Positions 53,208 to 62,923 of a DNA stretch of 64,000 nt are shown in pieces. The number at the start of each line of letters is the position of its first letter. The first letter of the stretch is position 1. Position numbers and translations under genes: made by a program. The notes beneath the pieces were generated by a model. That model was given only the letters and a program-made list of their open reading frames with translations, was not told where the DNA came from and made no database searches. Source of the DNA: Gordonia terrae (GTDB taxonomy: Bacteria; Actinomycetota; Actinomycetes; Mycobacteriales; Mycobacteriaceae); the NCBI RefSeq assembly GCF_001698225.1, contig NZ_CP016594.1, positions 1,736,001 through 1,800,000 of the forward strand, given 5' to 3'.

Positions 53208-54341
53208 ATGACAGACAAGGAACCGATACCGCTGTCGGTGCTCGACCTCGCGCCGGTCACCGAGGGGAGTGACGCCGCGACGGCAGTGCGTCGCAGCGTT
53301 GCGCTGGCCCAGCACGCCGAACGCCTGGGATACCGGCGGTTCTGGCTCGCCGAGCATCACTTCGTCGCGGTCGCCAGTTCGTCGACGACCACCCTCATCG
53401 GGCTGATCGCCGGCGCGACCGAGTCCATCCGGGTGGGGTCGGCGGCGGTACAGAGCGGACTGCACACCCCGGTGTCGATCGTGGAGGCATTCGGGACGAT
53501 CGACGCGCTGTACCCCGGCCGGCTGGACCTCGGCCTCGGCCGGTCCGCTCAACGTCGCACCGAGTTGTCGACCGCTGACCCGCAACCGGCACCCCGCGAG
53601 CCGGCACCCCGACAGCCCGACGAGATCATCGACGGCCTGCTCATCCCGACGCCGTTCCCCGTCGAGTCGGTCCTGAACGCACCGCGGGTCGTCGCCGCGT
53701 TCGAGGCGTCGCAGTTCGACGGTGCGTCACCGCCGGACTTCGACGACGCCGTCGGCGACGTCCTCGCACTCTTGTCCGGCGACTTCGTTCACCACGACGT
53801 TGCACTGACCGCTGTGCCCGGACGCGGTGCGGACGTGGCGATCTGGATCTTCGGGAGCAGCAAGGGGCAGAGTGCCCAGACCGCGGGGGCGCGTGGCCTG
53901 CCGTTCGTGGCCAACTATCACGTCAGCCCGAGCACGGTTCTCGAGGCCGTCGAGGCGTATCGCAGCGCCTTCCGCCCGTCGTCGGTCCTGGCCGAACCCT
54001 ATGTCGTCGTATCCGCGGATGTCGTTGTCGCCGAGGATGAGCCGACCGCACGTCACCGCGCGTCCACCTACGGACACTGGGTGCACGGCATCCGGAGCGG
54101 GGCAGGCGCGCAACCGTATCCGGACCCGGATACGGCACGTCCCCTCGACGACGGTGCGCGCGTTCTCGTCGACGATCGGGTGCGAACCCAGTTCGTCGGT
54201 GATCCCCAGACCGTGGTGGACGGTCTGCGGACACTGGCCCGGGTGACCGGCGCCGACGAGTTGTTGGTCACCAGCGTCACGCACGACTTCGACCATCGCT
54301 TGATCTCGCACGAATTGCTCGCCACCGCGTGGGGATTGTGA
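53208..54341 (+). CDS. LLM-class flavin-dependent oxidoreductase (MsnO8-type)
   Basis: This 377-residue luciferase-like monooxygenase has PLSVLDLAPV, HAERLGYRRFWLAEHHFVA, RVGSAAVQSGLHTPVSIVEAFGTIDALYPGRLDLGLGRS, and a later GSS. It is of the subgroup often next to sulfur or organosulfur monooxygenases. An AGGGAGAGG site precedes ATG 53208. It is divergent from the two-gene LLM operon, with 185 bp between them, so a shared regulator binding in that gap is likely. Confidence 0.88.
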   Translation: MTDKEPIPLSVLDLAPVTEGSDAATAVRRSVALAQHAERLGYRRFWLAEHHFVAVASSSTTTLIGLIAGATESIRVGSAAVQSGLHTPVSIVEAFGTIDALYPGRLDLGLGRSAQRRTELSTADPQPAPREPAPRQPDEIIDGLLIPTPFPVESVLNAPRVVAAFEASQFDGASPPDFDDAVGDVLALLSGDFVHHDVALTAVPGRGADVAIWIFGSSKGQSAQTAGARGLPFVANYHVSPSTVLEAVEAYRSAFRPSSVLAEPYVVVSADVVVAEDEPTARHRASTYGHWVHGIRSGAGAQPYPDPDTARPLDDGARVLVDDRVRTQFVGDPQTVVDGLRTLARVTGADELLVTSVTHDFDHRLISHELLATAWGL

Positions 54342-54622
54342 GGGCAGTGACGTGACCGGTTTCGCGACAGCGGGTTTCGGGAGGCGCGCGGGCGTGCTGG
54401 CGTCGTTGAACGCCGTATGTGCGGGCATCGGACGCCGTGTCGACGTCGACCTCCTCGCCGCCGGCGCGGCTCTGCATCCCGAGGCGCCGCCACTGGGTCT
54501 GCCGCTCCAGACAGCAAGAACGGTCGGCCGCGAACAGCCCTCGTAGCCGGCTTCCGGTGGCACCATGGGGTTCCTCGGTGACGACGGTCGTCGCCGGTGA
54601 ACGGCCACGAGGAACTATCACC

Positions 54623-55132
54623 ATGTACGAGACCCCGGACGAACTCCGCGACCTCCAGACGCTTCTCGACGCGTCCCTTTCCCGATCGACCGACCACCTC
54701 CGGTCCATCATCAATACCGAGAACACCGTCGACGCAACCCAATTGACCGAGATCCTGACCGGCATGCGAGTGCTTGCGCTCTCGACGGTGACCGCATCGG
54801 GTGAACCGCGGATCAGTGCCGTCGACGGTCATTTCCTCCACGGCAAGTGGGTCTTCGGGACCGCGCGCACCGCCGCGAAGGCCCAGCACCTCCAGACACG
54901 TCCGGCCGCCAGCGCCGCGCACATCCAGGGCGAAGAACTCGGCGTGTTCACGCACGGGACGGTCGAGATCCTCAATCCGCTGGACGGTCCTCGCGCCGAT
55001 GACTGGCCCGAGCTGGTGGCGCACTTCAAGAAGATCTACGGCGACGACGCCTTCGACTGGGACGTCGAAGTCATCTACTTCCGATTGCACCCGCACTGGA
55101 TGACGGTGTACGCCCCGAACCCGTCTCGTTGA
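54623..55132 (+). CDS. pyridoxamine 5'-phosphate oxidase-fold (PPOX) flavin/F420-type protein
   Basis: This 169-residue split-barrel protein has LTGMRVLALSTVTASGEPRISAVDG (typical PPOX strand and nucleotide contact), FGTARTAAKAQHLQTRPAASAAHI and the late DWDVEVIYFRLHPHWM. The cofactor may be FMN, F420 or heme; sequence alone does not say. ATG 54623 has an ACGAGGA site. The 280 bp before it contains no other gene I can support. Confidence 0.83.
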   Translation: MYETPDELRDLQTLLDASLSRSTDHLRSIINTENTVDATQLTEILTGMRVLALSTVTASGEPRISAVDGHFLHGKWVFGTARTAAKAQHLQTRPAASAAHIQGEELGVFTHGTVEILNPLDGPRADDWPELVAHFKKIYGDDAFDWDVEVIYFRLHPHWMTVYAPNPSR

Positions 55133-55148
55133 CTGTGGTCGAAAATCG

Positions 55149-55230
55149 TTGACTGTGCGTCGGTCGAACGTGGGACGCACAGTCGACGGATATAGACGCA
55201 CAGTCGACGGATGTAGACGCACAGTCGACG
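55149..55230. repeat. 21-bp tandem repeat with inverted copy between convergent genes
   Basis: Three units with period 21 start at 55174, 55195 and 55216; each holds GACGCACAGTCGACGG. An inverted copy GACTGTGCGTC lies at 55151-55161 and can pair with any of them. It is located between the PPOX gene and the convergent opu binding-protein gene, so it probably works as a bidirectional terminator whose arm has been duplicated. Confidence 0.8.
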
Positions 55231-55231
55231 G

Positions 55232-56236
55232 TCAGTCCACCGGGACGATGAACCCCTCGTCCTTGAGCCAGTTGTACGCGACGTCGGACGGGTCGGCCCC
55301 GTCGATGTCGATGAGCCCGTTCAGTTCCTGCATGAGCGGATCGGTCAGCTTGGCCGATACCGGCGCCATGAGTTCGGCGATCTCCGGATTGGCCTCGTTG
55401 AGGCCGGTGTTGACGACGACGCACCCGCTGTAGGGGAGGAAGAATTTGCGGTCGTCCTCCAGGACGACGAGATCGAGGTTCTTGATGCGGCCGTCGGTGG
55501 AGTACACCATGCCGAAGTTGCAGGGTTCGCTGCGTGCGGTCGAGGTGTAGACGACACCGGAATCCATGGTGGTCACGTTGCCCTTGGGCACGCCGCCCGG
55601 GGCGCCGAGCGGGATGTCGTAGGCCTCCAGCATCGGGATGAAACCGTCGGCGCGCGAGAGGAACTCGTCGTTGATGCAGAACGTCCGCTCGGACTCGGGC
55701 AGCTTGGCGATGTCGGACATCGTGCGGACGTTCAGTCTCTTGGCGGTGGGCGAGGAAGCCGCGAACGCGTAGGTGTTGTTGAAGTTCGACGGCGGCAGCC
55801 ACTCGACGCCGTTGGCGCGTTCGGCGTCCCGGACGCGTTCGTAGAGCTGTTGCGGGTCGGAGATCGTCTCGGTCTCGCCGAGGTAGGTCTGCCACGCCGT
55901 GCCGGTGTACTCCCAGACGATGTCGGCGTCGCCGTTGAGGACCGCCTGTCGCGACGACATCGAACCAGGCGCGTTGGTCAGGTCGTCGACGTCGGCCCCG
56001 GCTGCAGCCAGGTAGGTCGCGGTGATCTTGCCGAGCAGGACCTGTTCGGTGAAGTTCTTCGACGTCACCGCGATCGACGTCCCTTCGAGCGGACGTTCGC
56101 CGCCGGGAAGGGAGGCGGGACGGAAGGTTCCGGACGAACTGACCAGCCCGCACGCCGACAGTGTCATCACCAGGGCGGCGGACGCGGCCAGGAGAGTGAG
56201 TGCGCGCGAGCGGGACAGGCGTGACCGAGCCATCAT
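55232..56236 (-). CDS. osmoprotectant ABC importer substrate-binding lipoprotein (OpuC/ProX type)
   Basis: This 334-residue lipoprotein has a signal peptide ending in lipobox LSAC with Cys29. The mature part has the glycine betaine/choline-binding pattern (GTSIAVTSKNFTEQVLLGKI, then DADIVWEYTGTAW, and conserved Tyr/Trp residues for the cation cage). The start ATG 56236 overlaps the permease stop (ATGA). It is last in a four-gene importer operon and delivers the solute to the permeases. Confidence 0.91.
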   Translation of the reverse strand: MMARSRLSRSRALTLLAASAALVMTLSACGLVSSSGTFRPASLPGGERPLEGTSIAVTSKNFTEQVLLGKITATYLAAAGADVDDLTNAPGSMSSRQAVLNGDADIVWEYTGTAWQTYLGETETISDPQQLYERVRDAERANGVEWLPPSNFNNTYAFAASSPTAKRLNVRTMSDIAKLPESERTFCINDEFLSRADGFIPMLEAYDIPLGAPGGVPKGNVTTMDSGVVYTSTARSEPCNFGMVYSTDGRIKNLDLVVLEDDRKFFLPYSGCVVVNTGLNEANPEIAELMAPVSAKLTDPLMQELNGLIDIDGADPSDVAYNWLKDEGFIVPVD

Positions 56237-57051
56237 GCGATCCCCCGTGGTGTGGCGGCGAGTTCGACGAGGCGACCGAGCCAGTCGATCGTCATGGCGA
56301 GCAGGGCGACCAGGATCGCGCCCGACACCAGCAGCTTGGGCAGGAACAGCGTGATGCCGGTGGTGATGAGCGTGCCCAGGCTGTTCGCGCCGATGAACGT
56401 GCTGAGGGTGGCGGTACCGACGAGGATGACCAGCGCGGTCCGCACCCCGTTCAGGATGACGGGTACGGCGAGGGGGAGTTCGACCTGGACGAGGGTCCGG
56501 ACGGCCGACAGGCCGATGCCCCGGGAGGCCTCGACCGTCCGCTGGTCGACCTGCCGCAGTCCGACGATGGTGTTCTGCAGGATCGGGAGCACCGCGTAGA
56601 CGACCAGACCGACGATGGCGGTGGTGAAACCGGTGCCGAGCCAGAACGTGAAGAGCACCAGGAGCCCGATCGCCGGCGCCGCCTGCCCGATGTTGGCGAT
56701 GTTGACGGCGATGGGGTTCAGCCACCGGAGGGACGGCCGGGTGAGCGCGATGCCCAGCGGAATGGCGATCAGGACGACGATGATCGTCGCGACGAGTGTC
56801 AGCTGGATGTGATCGAGGATGGTGGCGCGCAGCGCGGGCCACGACATCGACGCGCTCTCCGTGGTGGTGAACGTCGTGTTCGCGTACCAGATGACGAAAC
56901 CGACGCCGACGACCACGATCACCAGCGGCTCGAACCAGACGTCGATCGGGATGCGGGCGAGACGGCGTCGAAATCCCTTCGGGACGGATTCCGGCGCAGG
57001 CGGTTTCGCGGTCTCGGTGATCCTCGCCTCTTCGGCGATGAAACCCGTCAC
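56233..57051 (-). CDS. osmoprotectant ABC importer permease (OpuBB/ProW type)
   Basis: This 272-residue permease has about six helices and the inner-membrane transport signature EASRGIGLSAVRTLVQVELPLAVPVIL (EAA loop). GTG 57051 overlaps the ATPase stop (GTGA); longer frames are antisense to the ATPase gene. It has an N-terminal cytoplasmic extension of about 40 residues not seen in the other permease of this operon. Confidence 0.9.
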   Translation of the reverse strand: MTGFIAEEARITETAKPPAPESVPKGFRRRLARIPIDVWFEPLVIVVVGVGFVIWYANTTFTTTESASMSWPALRATILDHIQLTLVATIIVVLIAIPLGIALTRPSLRWLNPIAVNIANIGQAAPAIGLLVLFTFWLGTGFTTAIVGLVVYAVLPILQNTIVGLRQVDQRTVEASRGIGLSAVRTLVQVELPLAVPVILNGVRTALVILVGTATLSTFIGANSLGTLITTGITLFLPKLLVSGAILVALLAMTIDWLGRLVELAATPRGIA

Positions 57052-58379
57052 CGGTCGGCGCTCGTCTCGGGAGCGCCGACCGCGGCGGTTCCGGTGCCGG
57101 GATTGGTGTCCTCGAAGCCGGGTTCGTCGTCGGCGGCGACGACCGGGGTCTCGACGGGTGCCGATCCCTCGGCGTGGTCGAGGTAGCCGCCGTGATCGTC
57201 GTCGTCGCGAACGGTCGCGAGCTGTCCGCGGATCGCTTCCATCACCGACGCGATGTTCAGGGCACCGACGACCGCGCCGCGCCCGTCGGTCACGAGCACG
57301 CCACCCTGACTGGTCGCGAGCATCGAGTCGAGGGCGTCGTTCAGCGTCGAGGACTTGGCGACGACGGGCAGCCGGTGATCGAGGTAGTCCGAGACCTCCG
57401 GCTTGGCGCGGATCTCCTCGACCGACGGCCAGGCGCGTGGGCGGCCGTGCTGATCGACCACGGCGACCCAGTCCTCGCCGGCCGCCTTCGCGCGCGACAC
57501 GACGGCGCCGGACGCTTCTCCGACCTGGGCGGTGACGACCTCGCGGAAGTCGACGTCGCGGACGCGGGTCAGGGTCAGGTGGGCGAGGGTCGCGCCCGAA
57601 CCCACGAACTCCTCGACGAAGGGGCTCGCCGGATTGGCGAGGATCTCCTCCGGGGGAGCGAACTGCTCGATGTGGCCGCCCTCGGAGAGAATCAGCACCT
57701 TGTCGCCGAGTTTGGTCGCCTCCTCGAAATCGTGGGTGACGATGACGATGGTCTTGGCCAGCTCGTGCTGGATCGCGATCAGCTTGTCCTGCAGACGAGC
57801 CCGGGTGATCGGGTCGACGGCGCCGAACGGCTCGTCCATCAGGAGGACCGGCGGGTCGGCGGCGAGGGCGCGGGCGACGCCCACGCGCTGTTGCTGGCCG
57901 CCGGACATGTCCTTGGGGAGCCGGTCGGCGAAAGTGGCGGATTCGAGACCGACGAGGTCGAGCAGGTACTCGGTGCGTTCGGCGATGCGCTTCTTGTCCC
58001 AGTTGAGGATTCGGGGGATGGCGCCGACGTTCTTGCTCACCGACCAGTGCGGGAAGAGTCCCCCGGACTGGATGACGTAGCCGATGGACTGACGAAGCTT
58101 GTCCGGATTCTCCGCGGTGACGTCGCGCCCGCCGATGTAGATGCGACCCTCGGTGGGTTCGATGAGCCGGTTGATCATCTTCAGGGTCGTCGTCTTGCCG
58201 CATCCGGACGGGCCGACGAAGGCGACGATGTCGCCGGCGTCGATCTCGAGGTCGAGGCGTGCGACGGCCGGGGTCGTGGTGCCGCGGTAGCGCTTCACCA
58301 CACCGTCGAGCCGGATGGACTCGCCGGTGACGCTGCGGTTGTCGCCGTTCGGCGCGGACGAGGTGGCGGAGTCGGTCAT
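57048..58379 (-). CDS. osmoprotectant ABC importer ATPase with CBS domains (OpuA/ProV type)
   Basis: This 443-residue ATPase has Walker A GPSGCGKTT (56-64), MSGGQQQR, Walker B LLMDEPFGAVD and an H-loop THDFEEA. The last 150 residues form a CBS pair (HRLPVVAKSSTLNDALDSM, GGVLVTDGRGAVVGALNI) that in OpuA senses ionic strength. An acidic tail follows. ATG 58379 overlaps the upstream permease stop (ATGA). This makes regulation by osmotic state likely. Confidence 0.93.
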   Translation of the reverse strand: MTDSATSSAPNGDNRSVTGESIRLDGVVKRYRGTTTPAVARLDLEIDAGDIVAFVGPSGCGKTTTLKMINRLIEPTEGRIYIGGRDVTAENPDKLRQSIGYVIQSGGLFPHWSVSKNVGAIPRILNWDKKRIAERTEYLLDLVGLESATFADRLPKDMSGGQQQRVGVARALAADPPVLLMDEPFGAVDPITRARLQDKLIAIQHELAKTIVIVTHDFEEATKLGDKVLILSEGGHIEQFAPPEEILANPASPFVEEFVGSGATLAHLTLTRVRDVDFREVVTAQVGEASGAVVSRAKAAGEDWVAVVDQHGRPRAWPSVEEIRAKPEVSDYLDHRLPVVAKSSTLNDALDSMLATSQGGVLVTDGRGAVVGALNIASVMEAIRGQLATVRDDDDHGGYLDHAEGSAPVETPVVAADDEPGFEDTNPGTGTAAVGAPETSADR

Positions 58380-59020
58380 GAGAGTCCCTTGGAGATGGTG
58401 AGTCGGCCGAGCAAGACCAGCAGAGCGTCGAAGACGAGGGCGATGATGACGATCAGAATCGTTCCGGCAAGGGCCATTTCGAGAGCATTGGCGCCGCCCA
58501 GGCGGGAAAGCCCGTTGAAGATGAGCGATCCCAGGCCGGGGCCGAGAACGTAGGCGACGATCGCCGCCACACCGACGATCATCTGCGTCGACACCCGGAT
58601 ACCGGTCAGGATCACCGGCCAGGCGATCGGCAGCTCTACGGTGAGCAGGATCCGCCACCTCGAAAGCCCGATCCCGCGGGCGGATTCGACGACGGACGGC
58701 GGCACGGAGCGTAGTCCGACCACCGCGTTGCCGATGACCGGCAGCGTGGCGAAGAACGCGAGCATCAGAAACGACGGCGTCACACCGAGTCCGAAGGGCA
58801 CGATCAGCAGTGCGAGCAGTGCCAGCGACGGAATGGTCAGCGCCACACGGCTCGACGTCAGCGTCAGCGCGCTCGCCAGGGGGAGCCGGTAGACGACGGC
58901 GGCGATGAGGATGGCCACGGCCGTACCCACGAGCACTGTCTGGAACGACAGCGACGCGTGCTGATAGGTCAGAAAAGTGAGTGATCGCGCGTTCTCGCTG
59001 AGGTAATCCCACAATTGCAC
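58376..59020 (-). CDS. osmoprotectant ABC importer permease (OpuBD/ProW type)
   Basis: This is a 214-residue permease of five to six helices, with the EAA-loop motif ESARGIGLSRWRILLTVELPIAWPVIL. GTG 59020 (VQLWDYLSENARSLTFL) is preceded by GGGGATGGGA; the longer frame to 59722 runs antisense to the divergent gene. It is the first gene of the importer operon, in the order permease, ATPase, permease, binding protein. Confidence 0.9.
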   Translation of the reverse strand: MQLWDYLSENARSLTFLTYQHASLSFQTVLVGTAVAILIAAVVYRLPLASALTLTSSRVALTIPSLALLALLIVPFGLGVTPSFLMLAFFATLPVIGNAVVGLRSVPPSVVESARGIGLSRWRILLTVELPIAWPVILTGIRVSTQMIVGVAAIVAYVLGPGLGSLIFNGLSRLGGANALEMALAGTILIVIIALVFDALLVLLGRLTISKGLS

Positions 59021-59155
59021 TGTCGGTGTCCCATCCCCGGTGTCTGGCTCGACATTACGCACGGAACAACGAGACTGCCGACATTTGGACCGATCCAGTG
59101 TGACTTTCGCGCGTCCGGGGTCGAAGTCCGCCCGAAGCGGTGCCATCCTGGACGG

Positions 59156-59806
59156 GTGAGTGACAGTGCGCTGACCAGTTCGGAGGCCGGGCCCGACGAC
59201 GACCGGGCCCACCTGGCCGAGGCCGTGCGTTCGTGGACGCGAATCGTCGCCTGGCTGCTGAGTGTCGGCGGGGCCATCGGGTTCGTCGCCGCGTTCGTGC
59301 TGACCGTGGAACGGTTCGAACTGGCCGCCGACCCCGACTACGTGCCGTCCTGCAACTTCAATCCCGTGCTGAGCTGCGGTTCGGTGATGGCCGAGCCGCA
59401 GGCGGCGCTCTTCGGCTTCCCGAACCCGTTGCTCGGCATCGCCGGTTTCGCGGTCGCGGTCACGACCGGGATGGCGCTGCTGGCCGGGGCCCGCCTCGCG
59501 GGGTGGTACTGGGCGGGGCTGCAGGTCGGGGTCACCGCCGCCATGGTGTTCATCGGGTGGCTCATCTACTCGAGCCTGTACTCGATCGGGGCGTTGTGCC
59601 CCTACTGCATGGTGGTGTGGGCGGTCACCCTGCCGATCTTCGTCTTCGTCAGTGTGCGCAACGCGCATGCGAGTGGTCTCACCTCGCGTTCGCGCCTCGC
59701 GCTGGTCCTCGCGCGCAATCACGCCCCGATCCTCGTCGTGGGCGTCGGCCTCGTGATCGTGCTGATCGCGGTCCGGTTCTGGTCGTACTGGTCGAGCCTG
59801 TACTGA
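59156..59806 (+). CDS. vitamin K epoxide reductase (VKOR)-family membrane protein
   Basis: This 216-residue membrane protein has five predicted helices and the four conserved cysteines of VKOR: Cys66 and Cys74 in the loop (CNFNPVLSCGSVM) and the CPYC pair Cys148/Cys151. In actinobacteria it reoxidises DsbA-like proteins, passing electrons to menaquinone. The start is GTG 59156; a longer frame has no match. It stands between the divergent importer operon and a TetR gene. Confidence 0.91.
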   Translation: MSDSALTSSEAGPDDDRAHLAEAVRSWTRIVAWLLSVGGAIGFVAAFVLTVERFELAADPDYVPSCNFNPVLSCGSVMAEPQAALFGFPNPLLGIAGFAVAVTTGMALLAGARLAGWYWAGLQVGVTAAMVFIGWLIYSSLYSIGALCPYCMVVWAVTLPIFVFVSVRNAHASGLTSRSRLALVLARNHAPILVVGVGLVIVLIAVRFWSYWSSLY

Positions 59807-59825
59807 TCCCCACTACGCTGGGCCC

Positions 59826-60527
59826 ATGGCTATCGGGCGTCCAGCGGAGGGTTCGGCCGAGGTGCAGCGCGCGCCCCGGGCGAGGATGACGGGCGCGCAG
59901 CGGCGATTGCAGCTCATCGAAGTCGCTCGGGGTCTGTTCGCCGAGCGCGGTTTCGAGGGCACGTCGATCGAGGAGATCGCGCAGCGGGCCGGCGTCTCGA
60001 AGCCGATCGTGTACGAGCACTTCGGCGGCAAGGAGGGGCTGTATGCGGTCGTCGTGGACCGCGAGATGGAGACCCTGCTCGAGATGGTCACCTCGTCGCT
60101 CTCGAAGAACCGGTCGCTCTACCGCATCCAGCAGGTGGCTCTCGCGCTGCTGACGTACATGGAGGAGCGCACGGACGGCTTCCGCATCCTGGTCCGCGGC
60201 GACAGCACCGCCAGCACCGACGAGACGGCCACGTATTCGAGTCTCCTGAACGATGCGATCAGCCAGGTCGAGCACATCCTCGCCAACGACTTCGAACGAC
60301 GCGGTTTCGATCCCACACTCGCCCCGCTCTACGCCCAGGCGCTCGTCGGGATGGTGTCGGTCACCGCGCAGTGGTGGCTCGATGTCCGCGAGCCGCCGAA
60401 GGAGGTCGTGGCCGCTCACCTGGTCAACCTGTGCTGGAACGGGCTGACGCGGCTCGACCCGGATCCCACCCTGGTCGGGCCTGACTACGTGGAATCGCTG
60501 AAGCGGACGAGGGTCGACGACGCCTGA
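59826..60527 (+). CDS. TetR-family transcriptional regulator (Rv1019-like position)
   Basis: This 233-residue regulator has an N-terminal TetR HTH at about residues 24-70 (RLQLIEVARGLFAERGFEGTSIEEIAQRAGVSKPIVYEHFGGKEGLY). The C-terminal ligand domain is helical and has no readable ligand. Its location shortly before mfd matches the mycobacterial TetR gene Rv1019, next to mfd Rv1020. It starts 19 bp after the VKOR stop. Confidence 0.9.
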   Translation: MAIGRPAEGSAEVQRAPRARMTGAQRRLQLIEVARGLFAERGFEGTSIEEIAQRAGVSKPIVYEHFGGKEGLYAVVVDREMETLLEMVTSSLSKNRSLYRIQQVALALLTYMEERTDGFRILVRGDSTASTDETATYSSLLNDAISQVEHILANDFERRGFDPTLAPLYAQALVGMVSVTAQWWLDVREPPKEVVAAHLVNLCWNGLTRLDPDPTLVGPDYVESLKRTRVDDA

Positions 60528-60639
60528 CCGACGCGCAACTATGGTTGATTCACTCTGCGTCCCCCGGCCGGAAGGATCACCCTGATGTCGACCCCCGGTG
60601 CCGACCGGCCGAACCCCGCCCTCCGCTGAGACTCCGAAG

Positions 60640-62223
60640 ATGGAGACCGTCGGGATCTACCTGGTCGTCATCTTCGGATGCGGATTCCTCGCGCGCGCGG
60701 CACGTCTCCCGACGCTGGTCGGCTACCTCGCCGCCGGATTCATCTTGCACGCACCGGGAATCGACGAACTGCCGATCGTCGACAGGATGGCGGAACTGGG
60801 CGTCACCATCTTGCTGTTCACGATCGGACTCAAGCTCGACGTACGGATGCTGCTCCGGCGGGAGGTGGTCGTCACCACCGGGGTTAACCTCCTCGTCATC
60901 GTCGGTCTGACGACGGGCTTCCTCGGCATCCTGGGTGCGGTCGGGGTGCCGATGCTCGCCGGCGAGGGCTGGGAGACGCTCGCGCTGTTGGGGTTTGCGC
61001 TGTCCTTCTCGAGTACGGTGTTCGTCGTCCAGGTGCTCGACGAGCGCTCGGAGTCGCATTCCCTCTACGGCCGGATCGCCATCGGTGTCCTGGTCCTCCA
61101 GGACATCGTCGCCGTCGTCTATCTGACCGCGATGCAGGGCGAACCGCCCAGCCCCTGGGCGCTGGCCCTCGTGCTGCTGATACCCGGCGCGTGGATCGTC
61201 CGCAGGTTGTGGAACACCCTCGGCCACGGCGAGTTGCAGACCCTGTTCGGGATCGTGATGGCCCTCGTGCCCGGTTACTGGCTCTTCGAATCAGTCGGGG
61301 TGAAGGGCGATTTCGGTGCGATGGTCGTCGGTGTCCTGCTGGCGTCGCATCCTCGCGCGGGTGAGTTGTCGCGCACGTTGTTCGGGCTCCGCGAACTGCT
61401 CCTGGTCGGCTTCTTCGTGTCGATCGGGCTGCACGTCACCCCCACGACCGAAACGGTTCTGCTCGGCCTGCTCCTGATGGTCCTCCTGCCGTTCGAGGGT
61501 GCGGTGTACACACTCGTCCTCGCCCTGTTCGGCCTGCGTCGCCGGACGTCGATCCTGACCGGACTCGCGTTGGCCAACTTCTCGGAGTTCGGGCTGATAG
61601 TGATCGCGACCGGGGTGGGAGCGGGGATCATCGGCGAGGACTGGCTGGTCGTGACGTCGGTGGCGGTGGCGGGGAGCTTCGTGTTCTCCTCCCTGCTCAA
61701 TCGCCGCGGCTCCGGCCTGGTGAACCGGTTGTCGGCGTTCGTCCCGACCACGGCCGCGGCCCGGCGACACCCCGACGACGCGCCGATCGTGCTGGCGCCG
61801 GCGCGGGTGCTCGTCCTCGGCATGGGCCGCGTCGGGCACTCGGTGTACGAGCGGCTCGTCGACGAGTACGGCCTTCCGGTGATCGGTGTGGAGAACGATC
61901 CGCTGAAGGCGAGCGAACTCGCCGGACGCGGCGTCCGGGTGCTCGACGCCGACGCCACCGAGACCGACTTCTGGGACCGTGCGGTGGGCGTCCACGAGCT
62001 CGAACTGCTTGTCCTGGCGATGCCCTTCCACGGCTCGAATCTGGTGGCGCTGGAACGGATCGAGGAACTCGGCGTCACCGGGACGATCGCCGTCGTCGCG
62101 CAATACGACGACGAACGCGACGAACTGCTCCTGCGCGGCGCCGACGTGGCGTTCCACATCTACGAGGGCACCGGCGTCGGGCTCGCCGACGCGGCGGCCG
62201 AGGCCGCGGGTCTGGAACGGTGA
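60640..62223 (+). CDS. CPA2-family cation:proton antiporter with TrkA-N (RCK) domain
   Basis: This 527-residue transporter of the KefB/YbaL type has about 12 helices over residues 1-390, then a soluble RCK domain starting [17 protein letters not shown] (NAD-binding GxGxxG), with D(A)DATE..FWDRA. Such proteins move K+ or Na+ against protons and are gated by nucleotide or glutathione. ATG 60640 is the first good start; the frame from 60598 adds an unmatched tail. An inserted loop near 360-390 is Arg/Ala-rich. Confidence 0.88.
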   Translation: METVGIYLVVIFGCGFLARAARLPTLVGYLAAGFILHAPGIDELPIVDRMAELGVTILLFTIGLKLDVRMLLRREVVVTTGVNLLVIVGLTTGFLGILGAVGVPMLAGEGWETLALLGFALSFSSTVFVVQVLDERSESHSLYGRIAIGVLVLQDIVAVVYLTAMQGEPPSPWALALVLLIPGAWIVRRLWNTLGHGELQTLFGIVMALVPGYWLFESVGVKGDFGAMVVGVLLASHPRAGELSRTLFGLRELLLVGFFVSIGLHVTPTTETVLLGLLLMVLLPFEGAVYTLVLALFGLRRRTSILTGLALANFSEFGLIVIATGVGAGIIGEDWLVVTSVAVAGSFVFSSLLNRRGSGLVNRLSAFVPTTAAARRHPDDAPIVLAPARVLVLGMGRVGHSVYERLVDEYGLPVIGVENDPLKASELAGRGVRVLDADATETDFWDRAVGVHELELLVLAMPFHGSNLVALERIEELGVTGTIAVVAQYDDERDELLLRGADVAFHIYEGTGVGLADAAAEAAGLER

Positions 62224-62260
62224 CACCGGCGGTGCATCTGCGAGCCGGCGTCGCGCGTGG

Positions 62261-62833
62261 TCAGCCGTCGGCGCCGGTGGTGTCGTCGCGCTGCCACAGG
62301 TCCTTCTGCATGTAGACACAGTCGATCCACTGCTCGGCCTTGTGACCGATGGCCCGCAGACGGCCGACTTCGGTGAATCCGAACCGCCGGTGCAGAGCGA
62401 TGGATCCCTCGCCACCCGTCGCGGCGATCACCGCGACGATCTGGCGGACGTTGTCCGGATTCGCGCGATCGAGCAGCGCCGCCATGAGGGCTGTGCCGAT
62501 CCCGCGTCCGCCCTGACCGGGCCGCACGTAGATCGAGTCCTCGGTCGACAGGTCGTAGGCGGGCATCGTCCGGAACGTCCCGAGGTAGGCGTAACCGACC
62601 ACTCGCTCGACACCGTCGTCGACGCCGCGGGCCACCACGAAGGGCCGCCCCGCGGCCGTGATCGCGGCGTGCTTGGCATGCCACTGGGACACCGACGGGA
62701 CCAGATAGTCGAAGGTCGCGACGGTGTTCTGGACGTAGTGGGCGTAGATCTCCGCGACTGCCCCGCAGTCGTCGATCGTCGCGTCGGTCACCCGGATCGG
62801 GGTCGTGGGTGCCTCGGCTGCGCGCTCGCTCAT
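62261..62833 (-). CDS. GNAT-family N-acetyltransferase (phosphinothricin acetyltransferase-like)
   Basis: This 190-residue acetyltransferase has [18 protein letters not shown] near the start and the acetyl-CoA loop [15 protein letters not shown] (RxxGxG/A). It also has the [20 protein letters not shown]-terminal pattern common to the PAT/Bar branch of GNATs. The amine substrate is unknown; phosphinothricin or methionine sulfoximine are only family guesses. ATG 62833 is the family start. It is divergent from mfd. Confidence 0.88.
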   Translation of the reverse strand: MSERAAEAPTTPIRVTDATIDDCGAVAEIYAHYVQNTVATFDYLVPSVSQWHAKHAAITAAGRPFVVARGVDDGVERVVGYAYLGTFRTMPAYDLSTEDSIYVRPGQGGRGIGTALMAALLDRANPDNVRQIVAVIAATGGEGSIALHRRFGFTEVGRLRAIGHKAEQWIDCVYMQKDLWQRDDTTGADG

Positions 62834-62923
62834 GCCGACGAGGGTAGGACAGGGGCGACGGCCGCGAGAACTCCCGCTGACCGGGCGGGGACCGGCGGAT
62901 CGTCGCCCCATAGAATCGGCGGA

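Noticed and set aside
54352..54546. Small 64-codon frame before the PPOX gene, and a search for a riboswitch in the same gap
   Set aside because: The frame has no start signal or family match, and I could not find the conserved core of SAM or other common actinobacterial riboswitches.
50375..59020. Genomic island integrated at tRNA-Gln
   Set aside because: No integrase, no duplicated tRNA 3' end, and no change in base composition is visible. The monooxygenase and osmoprotectant genes may simply be lineage-specific.
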